A DNA stretch of 64,000 bases, from positions 86,612 to 150,611 of the forward strand of contig JAEWRI010000021.1 in NCBI GenBank assembly GCA_023460085.1, given 5' to 3'. The notes below the pieces were generated by a model, which was not told where the DNA came from, ran no database searches, and worked only from the letters and a program-made list of their open reading frames with translations. Below are positions 26,570 through 34,109 of the stretch, in pieces. This DNA is from Bacillota bacterium (GTDB lineage: Bacteria > Bacillota > Clostridia > Christensenellales > SZUA-584). The stretch's first letter is position 1; the number at the start of each line of letters is the position of its first letter. The translations under genes were made by a program, and so were the position numbers.

Positions 26570-26731
26570 ATGGCTAAAAAAGGGATGCGGCGCCCAGATC
26601 CGGGACAGCCGCATGGCACAGAAGCCGATATGGTGATGAAACGCAGAATAGACCCGAGGGTACCCGAGATCGCCGGCAAAGCGAAGTCCGGGAAGGAAAA
26701 AGCGGGAAGCGCACATAAGCGGCAGCCTTAA
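26570..26731 (+). CDS. Small basic hydrophilic protein (53 aa), unknown
   Basis: A 53-residue open frame with an excellent ribosome site (GGGAGG, seven bases before ATG). The product is Lys/Arg/Pro/Gly-rich (begins MAKKGMRRPDPGQ) with no hydrophobic segment. It lacks the alpha/beta SASP motif and resembles no family I can name. Position between two unknown genes and the strong start region argue that it is real. A similar kind of small basic gene occurs at 33886. Confidence 0.6.
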   Translation: MAKKGMRRPDPGQPHGTEADMVMKRRIDPRVPEIAGKAKSGKEKAGSAHKRQP

Positions 26732-26791
26732 TTTGCATCAAAGCTGCGGAGCAGGAATAGATTTGTACAAAACTGCCTTTGGAGTGTTTGT

Positions 26792-27331
26792 ATGAGCTAT
26801 CGCCGCGTTGTTTACCGGAATCCGCGTCAGAGCATTGTTCAGCCAACGCAGGAGCGGCCTGCTGTGCCCGACAGGACGGGGACAACGGAAAAGCTAAGCG
26901 CCTCTCCAGCGACGTATGGCGCTGTTTTTCAACGCGGTACACAAACCCTGACAGTTTCCGTGCCAGGGGGACTCGCTGCGGTCTGCTTCAGCGATAATGC
27001 ATTGCTGGAAGGAGGCATTGCGCATGATGCGGGCACTTCAGAATTGCTTCTTCACAATGGAGGCAATTATGAAATTGGGTTCTCTCTGCACATCGTCTCT
27101 CAAAACGCGGTAATTGCATCATTCATGATTCAGGCAAATGCGCAGACAATTACGGGAGGTCTTTGGGAAATTCCCTTGCGCTCTGGTTACCAAAGCGTCT
27201 CAGGGGTTACCGCGGCGAAATTGAATGCGGGCACACGCTTACGCATCGTAATGTCCGCTGCTTCACCGCTTGAAATTACGATGAAGGGTGCAGGCACAGT
27301 GGCATCAATGCGGATTCAAAGACTGACTTGA
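26792..27331 (+). CDS. BclA C-terminal-like jelly-roll protein (possible spore surface protein)
   Basis: A 179-residue protein. Residues about 1-45 are polar and Pro/Arg-rich; residues about 50-178 form a strand-rich domain with LTVSVPGGLAAVCFSDN, LLLHNGGNYEIGFSLHIVS, QNAVIASFMIQANAQ, TAAKLNAGTRLRIVMS and ending SMRIQRLT. This pattern matches the C1q/TNF-like jelly roll found at the C-terminus of BclA-type exosporium glycoproteins. The collagen-like GXY region of BclA is absent. GGAGTG precedes the ATG. Fold assignment is by pattern only; spore location is inferred. Confidence 0.65.
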   Translation: MSYRRVVYRNPRQSIVQPTQERPAVPDRTGTTEKLSASPATYGAVFQRGTQTLTVSVPGGLAAVCFSDNALLEGGIAHDAGTSELLLHNGGNYEIGFSLHIVSQNAVIASFMIQANAQTITGGLWEIPLRSGYQSVSGVTAAKLNAGTRLRIVMSAASPLEITMKGAGTVASMRIQRLT

Positions 27332-27436
27332 GATAATATGTTCAAAAATACATTATTACTCTATTAAAATAAATTTGATACAACATTCAAACACAAGGGT
27401 ATATATGATAAGAATAATAGATGCGTGGGGGTCATC

Positions 27437-28996
27437 TTGAATCTTGTCGTATTGCTTATAAGCTTGCTGTTTTTATTCAGCGTGTGTCTTGCGGTATTTA
27501 TCGTGTATATGCAGGCAAAGCGCAGAAACGTCCCTGAAATGGGGCTGGTTGAGCTCCTGCTGATTGCCAACCTGTTTTATATCTTTGGTTATGCAATGGA
27601 GCTTGCCAGCATCGATGTGTTCTGGAAACTGATGTATAACCATGTGCAATACGTCGGGCTGCCATACATTGTAACGCTGTGGCTTTTAACATGTATACGC
27701 TTTTGCAAGACTGAGTTCCGGTGGAGGCCACTATGGCTTATTTTGCTGTTGATTATACCTACAGCGACACTGGCTTTCAATCTGACACATGAGCTGAACG
27801 GGATATATTATACTTCGTACCGGCTTCAAGACTGGCACGTATTTCATGTCGCCGTATTTCAGAAAGGAATATGGTATTACATCAACGCTTCATGGAACAC
27901 CATTCTTGCATCACTTACCGTTTGGTTGTATATCGGCGCCTACCGCAGTTCAGACGGAATCAGAAAAAAACAGGCGCTTATGCTGCTTCTATTGAGTGTG
28001 CTTGCGGTATTGTTTACCCTGACTTCAATGCTATCCAAGGAAACAACTCAGATCGATTATACTGTTTTTCTGATCAGCGCTTCGTCCATCATCTTGCTGG
28101 TCACTTTGTTTAAATATTCCCTTTTCGATCTTGTGCCAATGGCATATACGCAGCTTTTCAATGGAATGGAACATCCCGTTCTGGTGCTTGCCGACTCCAT
28201 GCTCGTTGTAAAAGCGAATCCTGCTGCCAGAAAGATTTTTCCCAAGCTCTCGCAGTGCGACGCCTATACTCCGCTCCAATCGTTATTTTTATCGGATGAC
28301 AAACTGGTACAGAGACTGTTGGAAAACGAAGAAAGCCTGGTGGAGGTGAGTCTGGGGGAGAGAAAGAAGTTTTATTCAGCAAAACTGACCAGACTGAACA
28401 TCAAAGAAAATGCAATAAAAAAAGATTACGGATATTTGATGGTGTTAAGTGATGTTACTTCTCATGTGAACCTTGTCCGCAATCTGGAGCATGAAGCTTC
28501 GGTAGATCCGCTGACCGGTTTGCTTAACCGCAGGGCTTTCTTTGCCATGGCGGATTCGGCAATTGAAAAAGCAATAGAATCTAAAGATATGGTATCCCTT
28601 ATCATGATTGATATCGATCATTACAAGAGAATCAACGACGAATTTGGTCATCAGACAGGGGATAAGGTATTGAGTGAAATTTCTGCGATTATTTCCAGTC
28701 AGAGCCGCGAGAGCGATATTGCTGCCCGCTACGGAGGAGAAGAGTTTGTGTTGCTTCTGCCGTCAATGTCAGAAGAAGGCGCAGCCGCTGCTGCAAACCG
28801 TATTGCCAGCGCAATCCGCGAACACGTATTTACTGCGGAAAATCAACAGATACGGCTTACTGTGAGCATTGGAATTGCAAGTATATTCGTAAAAGAAAAC
28901 CAGCGCGCAGACGGTCTGATTTTCCTTGCGGATAAAGCACTTTATCAAGCCAAACGGAAGGGCCGGGATCGTATCTGCGCCCAAAATTCAAAATAA
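27437..28996 (+). CDS. Membrane diguanylate cyclase (7TM sensor-PAS-GGDEF)
   Basis: About 519 residues. Seven or so transmembrane helices fill residues 1-225 and resemble the N-terminal 7TM sensor module of some histidine kinases. A PAS-like domain follows (about 235-345) and then GGDEF (about 350-517) with DPLTGLLNRRAFF, the active GGEEF site, and an RxxD (RESD) five residues upstream that forms the inhibitory c-di-GMP site. It should make c-di-GMP and be product-inhibited. The start is probably TTG 27437 behind a G-rich site; GTG 27425 is in frame. Confidence 0.85.
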   Translation: MNLVVLLISLLFLFSVCLAVFIVYMQAKRRNVPEMGLVELLLIANLFYIFGYAMELASIDVFWKLMYNHVQYVGLPYIVTLWLLTCIRFCKTEFRWRPLWLILLLIIPTATLAFNLTHELNGIYYTSYRLQDWHVFHVAVFQKGIWYYINASWNTILASLTVWLYIGAYRSSDGIRKKQALMLLLLSVLAVLFTLTSMLSKETTQIDYTVFLISASSIILLVTLFKYSLFDLVPMAYTQLFNGMEHPVLVLADSMLVVKANPAARKIFPKLSQCDAYTPLQSLFLSDDKLVQRLLENEESLVEVSLGERKKFYSAKLTRLNIKENAIKKDYGYLMVLSDVTSHVNLVRNLEHEASVDPLTGLLNRRAFFAMADSAIEKAIESKDMVSLIMIDIDHYKRINDEFGHQTGDKVLSEISAIISSQSRESDIAARYGGEEFVLLLPSMSEEGAAAAANRIASAIREHVFTAENQQIRLTVSIGIASIFVKENQRADGLIFLADKALYQAKRKGRDRICAQNSK

Positions 28997-29016
28997 AAAA
29001 ATTCTGGAAAACACTA

Positions 29017-29045
29017 TTGACAATAATGTTATTCACCCTTATAGT
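29017..29045 (+). promoter_or_regulatory. Strong promoter of the gntR-ABC operon
   Basis: TTGACA (29017-29022), 17-base spacer, TATAGT (29040-29045). The -10 lies inside the left arm of a large palindrome, so the promoter is evidently repressible. Confidence 0.85.
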
Positions 29046-29076
29046 TAGTTACATAAGTAATTAACTATAAGGGTGA
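29033..29076. promoter_or_regulatory. Palindromic operator for the GntR/YtrA regulator
   Basis: Perfect 15-bp arms at 29033-29047 and 29062-29076 around a 14-base centre. The left arm covers the -10 element. The right arm contains the AAGGGTG that serves as ribosome site for the regulator gene. This layout fits autorepression by the GntR-family protein encoded next. Confidence 0.8.
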
Positions 29077-29081
29077 TATTT

Positions 29082-29450
29082 ATGATTTTGGATTTCCATA
29101 GCGAAATCCCCATCTATCAGCAAATAGCGGACGAAATTGAAAGCGCAATCATGTCCGGGGCGTATGAGGAAGAAAGCCAGGTTCCTTCAACCACTGAGAT
29201 TTCTGTGCAATATAAAATTAATCCGGCTACAGCGCTGAAAGGAATTTCTCTGTTGGTGGATGAAGGGATATTGTATAAACGCAGGGGGCTGGGCATGTTC
29301 GTTGCGGAGGGAGCGTATCAGAAGGTAATGGACAAAAGAAAGCTTGCCTTCTACGAGAAGTATGTGTTACCGATGGTCAATGAAGCCAAAAAACTTGCTG
29401 TCACAAGAAAGGAGATAGATGAAATGGTCATTCGGGGGTACGAGCAATGA
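29082..29450 (+). CDS. GntR family (YtrA type) transcriptional regulator
   Basis: About 122 residues: a GntR winged helix (residues about 8-75; IPIYQQIADEIESAI, VPSTTEISVQYKINPATALKGI, DEGILYKRRGLGMFV) and a short helical tail of about 45 residues, which is the YtrA subfamily layout. Such regulators are encoded with ABC transporters they repress. ATG 29082 is chosen because AAGGGTGA lies seven bases upstream; GTG 29073 falls inside that site. The stop overlaps the ABC gene by four bases. Confidence 0.92.
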   Translation: MILDFHSEIPIYQQIADEIESAIMSGAYEEESQVPSTTEISVQYKINPATALKGISLLVDEGILYKRRGLGMFVAEGAYQKVMDKRKLAFYEKYVLPMVNEAKKLAVTRKEIDEMVIRGYEQ

Positions 29451-30310
29451 GCGCGATTGAAGTGAAGCATGTTACCAAGAAGTACGGAGACACTATGGCC
29501 CTCAGCGAGGTTTCCATTCGCTTCGAGGTCAACCGCATTTACGGTCTGCTTGGACGAAATGGAGCAGGAAAAACAACGTTGCTCAATCTCATCACGGACA
29601 GGGTTTTCCCGACAAGCGGAGAAGTTGCGATAGACGGAGATAATGTGCACGAGAATGATGCGGCTTTGTCCAAGGTGTATTGCATGAGCGAAAGAAGCCT
29701 GTATCCAAGCAACATGAGCATCAAGGACATCTTTAAATGGACGAGGGAATTTTATCCCGGTATGGATCTGGAATACGCATATCAGTTGGCGGATAAATTC
29801 GCACTGAGCCTGCGAAAAAAGGAGAAGACCCTGTCAACAGGCTATATGTCCATATACAAGGTTATCGTTGCGCTGTCGTGCGGCGCCCCCATATTGCTGC
29901 TTGACGAACCCGTTCTTGGATTGGATGCTAATTTTCGCGATTTGTTTTACAGAGAGCTTATCGCGAGTTATAGCGCAAAACCACGCACCATCGTAATCTC
30001 CACACATCTCATCGAGGAAGCCGCCGATGTCATTGAAAATGTGGTGATTATACAATCAGGCCGCGTGCTTCTGCAGGATACCGTTCAAAATGTGCTGTCG
30101 ATGGGATACACCGCGACGGGGCCTCAGCGGTTGGTGGACGATTTTATCCGTGGCAGAAATGTGCTGGGAGCGGATGAACTGGGCGGCATGAAGAGCGCAT
30201 ATCTGCTGGATACATTGCCACAGGATAAGCCGGAAGGAGTCGAGATATCGCGAATGAGGCTGCAGAGCCTGTTCGTGCATATGACCAATGCAAAGGGGGA
30301 AATAAAATGA
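29447..30310 (+). CDS. ABC transporter ATP-binding protein
   Basis: A 287-residue ATPase with Walker A GRNGAGKTT (near residue 36), Walker B ILLLDEPVLGLD, and the switch His in ISTHLIEEAADVIE. The signature motif is unusual: LSTGYMS where LSGGQ is normal, a change seen in some YtrB-like exporters. It overlaps the regulator and the permease genes by four bases each. Substrate unknown; the YtrA-type context suggests envelope stress or antibiotic response. Confidence 0.9.
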   Translation: MSAIEVKHVTKKYGDTMALSEVSIRFEVNRIYGLLGRNGAGKTTLLNLITDRVFPTSGEVAIDGDNVHENDAALSKVYCMSERSLYPSNMSIKDIFKWTREFYPGMDLEYAYQLADKFALSLRKKEKTLSTGYMSIYKVIVALSCGAPILLLDEPVLGLDANFRDLFYRELIASYSAKPRTIVISTHLIEEAADVIENVVIIQSGRVLLQDTVQNVLSMGYTATGPQRLVDDFIRGRNVLGADELGGMKSAYLLDTLPQDKPEGVEISRMRLQSLFVHMTNAKGEIK

Positions 30311-31062
30311 AAATAAAATCCGCCTATAAATTTCAGATGTCCGAGTTGAGCAAGCCGGTTCTGATATATTACATCGTAATTGCAGCGCTGATGATAATGG
30401 TTGCAGTAACGCAGAAGGTAATGGATAGCCGTGGATTTGAATCGTCCGCAAGCGGATTTGAAATGGCTACAGTGATTTTCCTTTTTGTCTGCGGCCTCAA
30501 CGCCTTCAAGCAGCCATTCCATATGTTCATGGCAAACGGCGTATCCCGCAAAAGCGGATTTATCGGTACGATTGCGGCGTTTGGTACCGTTTCTGTCGGC
30601 ATGGCGCTCATTGATGGCCTTCTCAGTCTGGTAATGTCACTCTTCCTGCGATACGAAACGCTGTTTGCCCAGCAATATGGCACTCGGTATGGATGGGCAG
30701 AAGGTTCTGGTGTAACAGTAGGACTCGCAGCCGAAAGCTTCTTATGGGCGGTCTTCTGCTATATGGCGGCAGCCATGTTGGGTCTAGCGATAACCACGGC
30801 ATACTACCGTATGAACAAGCCATTAAAGCTTGCGGTATCCATCGGCGTGCCGGTGCTGGTGCTCATTGTGATCCCCATTGTGGATGCCAGCGTCTTCGGA
30901 GGAGCGATTACCTATGCAGTAATGAACATTATTGCTATGGCCACAAGCATTCTGGGAAAGGGGAACCCTTACAGCATGGTTCTGTGCAACGTATTCTGGA
31001 TTCTAATTATGGGCGGAGTTTCATGGCTCTTGGTTCGCAGAGCAACGGTACGGACACAGTAG
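30307..31062 (+). CDS. ABC transporter permease
   Basis: A 251-residue membrane protein with about six helices: near residues 16-36, 57-72, 82-110, 145-170, 176-198 and 224-245. No recognisable signature beyond hydrophobicity; assignment comes from the overlap with the ATPase gene and from size. Together with the ATPase it forms a two-gene ABC-2-like exporter. Confidence 0.8.
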   Translation: MKIKSAYKFQMSELSKPVLIYYIVIAALMIMVAVTQKVMDSRGFESSASGFEMATVIFLFVCGLNAFKQPFHMFMANGVSRKSGFIGTIAAFGTVSVGMALIDGLLSLVMSLFLRYETLFAQQYGTRYGWAEGSGVTVGLAAESFLWAVFCYMAAAMLGLAITTAYYRMNKPLKLAVSIGVPVLVLIVIPIVDASVFGGAITYAVMNIIAMATSILGKGNPYSMVLCNVFWILIMGGVSWLLVRRATVRTQ

Positions 31063-31070
31063 TAAAGAAA

Positions 31071-31109
31071 AACAGCCCTGCGCATCCATGTTTGCGCGGG
31101 GCTGTTTTT
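31071..31109. terminator. Bidirectional terminator
   Basis: AACAGCCC (31071-31078) pairs with GGGCTGTT (31099-31106), with GCGC inner pairs, followed on the plus strand by TTTTT and on the minus strand by a T-rich run. It separates the ABC operon from the convergent diguanylate cyclase gene. Confidence 0.85.
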
Positions 31110-31117
31110 GTATGATT

Positions 31118-32284
31118 TCAGGCGCTTTTCACACAATTACGTCCGCATTGCTTCGCTTGGTATAGTGCATTATCCACCTTAGCATACTGCGCGATAAGCT
31201 GGGGATCCGAAGTATATGAGAGCCGTGATACGCCCAGACTGGCGGTAATATGGATAATGTGGTCGTTGATGCAAAATGTATGTGATTCCAATACCCGGCG
31301 CAGCTTCTCTGCGACAACAAGGGCTTCTTCAGCTTCTGTATGAGGCAGCAGCAGCAGAAATTCCTCTCCGCCGAGACGGCAAAGAGTATCATATATACGG
31401 ATGTTCTCCGATAACAAACAGGCAATGGATATGAGCAATTCATCGCCTATTGGGTGACCGTACATATCGTTAATATTTTTGAACCAGTCGATATCGAGCA
31501 TGATGAGGTAGGAATTATATGCCATACGACTGTTCATCGCGATTTCTTTCTGAAGAACCTGATCAAAGTGCTGTCGGTTAGGTAATCCCGTCAGAGAGTC
31601 GTAAAAAGCCATGCGGTTTAATTTTTGATTGGCCTGCTCCAGTTTAATGCGCTGATCGTTAATATAGCTTCTCTGCCGAATGTTGGTATATTGGTGCCGC
31701 CACATGATGACGGACAGCACGAAGCAAAATACAACGGTGGCAAATCCATTGACGCGGTTGGAAAAGAGAACCTCCGCAGATGGGTTGTGAATCCCAATAA
31801 GAAAATAAAATGCCGTATAGATAATGGTATAATATAACAGTGACCGCAGGGGATGGTTGAAAAGAGACGTCGCTACAATTACGCTGAGAATAATGAAGGG
31901 AGAGATATTGGTGGTTACGAGTTGATCGATTACGACAATGGCGATACCGCCAGCGCCAAACCCGGCAATCATCAGATACTTAAGAAAGTAATTGAGCAGC
32001 CTCCGATTCGGCTTGTCCTTCAAATAAAGAGCCAAAATCATGCATGCAACCATCCAAAGCATCATGCATGCATGCGCAATCGATAACTCCTCTTTCCATA
32101 AGTCTGTATTTCCGCTGGTTCCAGAATAGGTGAATGAAAAGAAGAATACATGCAGGATATTAACCATAACAACAATCGGGGAACAATATAATACCCTTCG
32201 GGTATTGAGTATATTAATCTCTTCTCGTATGCTCTTTTCCACAAAAACAAAACGTTTAAACGTATCTATTATTCTATGAGGCAT
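31118..32284 (-). CDS. Membrane diguanylate cyclase
   Basis: A 388-residue protein with about six transmembrane helices in residues 35-205 and a C-terminal GGDEF domain (about 225-388). DSLTGLPNRQHFDQ and the active GGEEFLLLLPH are present, with the inhibitory-site RIYD exactly five residues before GGEEF. Expected to make c-di-GMP. It faces the ABC operon across a shared terminator. Confidence 0.88.
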   Translation of the reverse strand: MPHRIIDTFKRFVFVEKSIREEINILNTRRVLYCSPIVVMVNILHVFFFSFTYSGTSGNTDLWKEELSIAHACMMLWMVACMILALYLKDKPNRRLLNYFLKYLMIAGFGAGGIAIVVIDQLVTTNISPFIILSVIVATSLFNHPLRSLLYYTIIYTAFYFLIGIHNPSAEVLFSNRVNGFATVVFCFVLSVIMWRHQYTNIRQRSYINDQRIKLEQANQKLNRMAFYDSLTGLPNRQHFDQVLQKEIAMNSRMAYNSYLIMLDIDWFKNINDMYGHPIGDELLISIACLLSENIRIYDTLCRLGGEEFLLLLPHTEAEEALVVAEKLRRVLESHTFCINDHIIHITASLGVSRLSYTSDPQLIAQYAKVDNALYQAKQCGRNCVKSA

Positions 32285-32383
32285 ACTGTGATATCCTTTA
32301 TGCTTGATTTAACAGTTAGCGAACCTACCATGAAATTTATTATATTTCACAATTAATTTACAATATATTTATATTACCTTTTC

Positions 32384-32413
32384 TTGACGCTTCTTGTCAA
32401 TATGGGGTAATAT
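32384..32413 (+). promoter_or_regulatory. Promoter of the CopZ-like gene
   Basis: TTGACG (32384-32389) and TAATAT (32408-32413), 18-base spacer, 66 bases before the gene. The surrounding region back to 32285 is AT-rich and otherwise unremarkable. Confidence 0.55.
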
Positions 32414-32478
32414 GTTTAAACGCTGCCGCTTATCCTGCAGTGCGCTGAAGAAATTAGAAGTATTTCCGGAGGAAAGAA

Positions 32479-32694
32479 ATGATTCGAGTAGAATATCATG
32501 TATCTGGCATGGGATGCGATGCTTGCGTTCGGCGGGTAAAGAACGCGATTACCGCTTTAAGCGGCGTGACAAAATGTGAAGTAAACCTCACTAAAGAAAC
32601 CGCTTCTGTCGATTATGACGAAGACACCGTTTCAGAAGCGGATATCCGCGAAGCTGCAGAAGAGGCGGGGTACAGCCTAACGAAATTATCATAA
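32479..32694 (+). CDS. CopZ-like heavy-metal-associated (HMA) protein
   Basis: A 71-residue ferredoxin-like-fold metal chaperone. The copper-binding loop is GMGCDACVRRV (CxxC at about residues 12-15), close to the GMTCxxC of CopZ. GVTKCEVNL and VDYDEDTVSEADI complete the beta-alpha-beta-beta-alpha-beta pattern. GGAGG lies before the ATG. No copper ATPase or CsoR gene is adjacent, so its partner is elsewhere. Confidence 0.88.
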   Translation: MIRVEYHVSGMGCDACVRRVKNAITALSGVTKCEVNLTKETASVDYDEDTVSEADIREAAEEAGYSLTKLS

Positions 32695-32723
32695 TATTAA
32701 AGAAGACAAGGCTTGTGCTGTGC

Positions 32724-33689
32724 TCATGTGGCAGCTGCTGACTCTTCCTGCGCAGCAGTATCGTCGTTTGCTGCGATGTTTATAGCAGGCATCGTTTCTG
32801 CCCGGAGTCCATGCTTCGCCAGTTCAGCGTCCGCTTTGCGATAATATTTTCTGAACATCCTGAAATATCCTTGCGTATCTTCCCGTACAAAATCTGCAGG
32901 GATGGCGGCGTCGGCGAGGATACGCTTGAACTCATACCCGCCGTATACCTTCCAGAATTGCAGAAGCCCGACATTTATCGCATCGTGCGGACAATACATC
33001 GCACAGCGCATGCACATTGCGCACTGAGCGCCGAACCGCACCCCTTTATCATCCATACGGATATTTCCGACAGGACACATAGAGACGCAGCGGCGGCAGC
33101 GCGTGCAGCGTGTTTTATTCACGGAATAAAGTAAACCGTTGAAACGCGCGCCAAACCATTCTATCCGCATTAAAAACGCTACCAGATGATGTCCGACGTG
33201 ATACCGAATGGCGTCTCTTTCACCATTGAGCAGACGCAGAACCAAAAGTTTGCTCTGTGCCTGAGTGTACAGATACATCTGTTTGGCCAGCGCATCCTGA
33301 TAACGGAACATGACATTATACGGCATCAACATATGAGACTCCAGCAGCACATCATATCCTTTGCGTTTCAGTAGGGCATGCACCACGCAGGAAGAAGCGT
33401 TATTCATTTTGAAAGGCTCTCCGGAGGTTTTAAACAGAAAAGCCGGACGCTGCAAGTCCGGAAGCTGTTTTAAAAAGCGTACAAAAAATTCGGGCGCATT
33501 ATAAGCATGCACGGGGTATCCAAAACCAATGCAGTCATACGCTTCCGGAGAAGGCAGTGCATCCAGCGGTTTTCGTATCTCGCACACAGTGGTTTCCACA
33601 CCGCCCTCGCGGAACGCATGGGCAATCATACGGGCGGAATGGAGAGTATTGAATGTACCGGAAAAAACATAAATAATAGCGGTTTTCAT
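32724..33689 (-). CDS. EFR1-type flavodoxin-ferredoxin protein
   Basis: A 321-residue protein with an N-terminal flavodoxin-like domain (about 1-150; VFSGTFNTLHSARMIA and GFGYPVHAYNAPEF) and a C-terminal part with two 4Fe-4S motifs, CTRCRRCVSMCP and CAMCMRCAMYCP (about residues 194-232). Such EFR1 family proteins are common in anaerobes as electron carriers of unknown partner. GAGGTGAG lies upstream of the start. The C-terminal 90 residues after the clusters are not recognised. Convergent to the CopZ-like gene. Confidence 0.87.
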   Translation of the reverse strand: MKTAIIYVFSGTFNTLHSARMIAHAFREGGVETTVCEIRKPLDALPSPEAYDCIGFGYPVHAYNAPEFFVRFLKQLPDLQRPAFLFKTSGEPFKMNNASSCVVHALLKRKGYDVLLESHMLMPYNVMFRYQDALAKQMYLYTQAQSKLLVLRLLNGERDAIRYHVGHHLVAFLMRIEWFGARFNGLLYSVNKTRCTRCRRCVSMCPVGNIRMDDKGVRFGAQCAMCMRCAMYCPHDAINVGLLQFWKVYGGYEFKRILADAAIPADFVREDTQGYFRMFRKYYRKADAELAKHGLRAETMPAINIAANDDTAAQEESAAAT

Positions 33690-33784
33690 TTCTCACCTCG
33701 AACTGTGGTTGGGTATTTAATTTTTCACTTGGTTATCGAAACGGATTACGGGCCTCCTTTCATTATTGATGTATGAATACGGCT

Positions 33785-33813
33785 ATTATAACATCCAGTT
33801 CTCCTTTTTTCAG
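33785..33813 (-). promoter_or_regulatory. Candidate promoter for the EFR1 gene
   Basis: On the minus strand, CTGAAA (33813-33808) and TATAAT (33790-33785) at 17 bases. Only the -10 is strong. Confidence 0.4.
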
Positions 33814-33885
33814 CATGTTTTTTCATTGAATAAGCAATGGTGCAGAGAGAGATACTTTTATTATTACGAAGATAAGGAGTTAATC

Positions 33886-34020
33886 ATGCCAAAAGACAGT
33901 CAGATAGACAATAAAGCAAGCCGCAAAAAGAAAAGCAAGGGACAGACGCCGCTTACCGCAGAAAATCAAAATCATAACCGCAATACCAAGAGGCAGTCCG
34001 CGCCGGGGAATGACGTTTAA
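33886..34020 (+). CDS. Small basic hydrophilic protein (44 aa), unknown
   Basis: A 44-residue, Lys/Asn/Gln-rich protein (begins MPKDSQIDNKASRKK) with AAGGAG seven bases before the ATG. The longer frame from 33766 is not supported. Composition is like small DNA-associated or spore-core proteins, but no motif identifies it. Compare the small gene at 26570. Confidence 0.55.
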   Translation: MPKDSQIDNKASRKKKSKGQTPLTAENQNHNRNTKRQSAPGNDV

Positions 34021-34109
34021 AGTGATGGCCGGTGTTTATGCCATAATTCGCGATTACTATTCGCGCAACTCGCCAAATTTCTCAACAAGCAGAGAGTATA
34101 CTTTTTACG

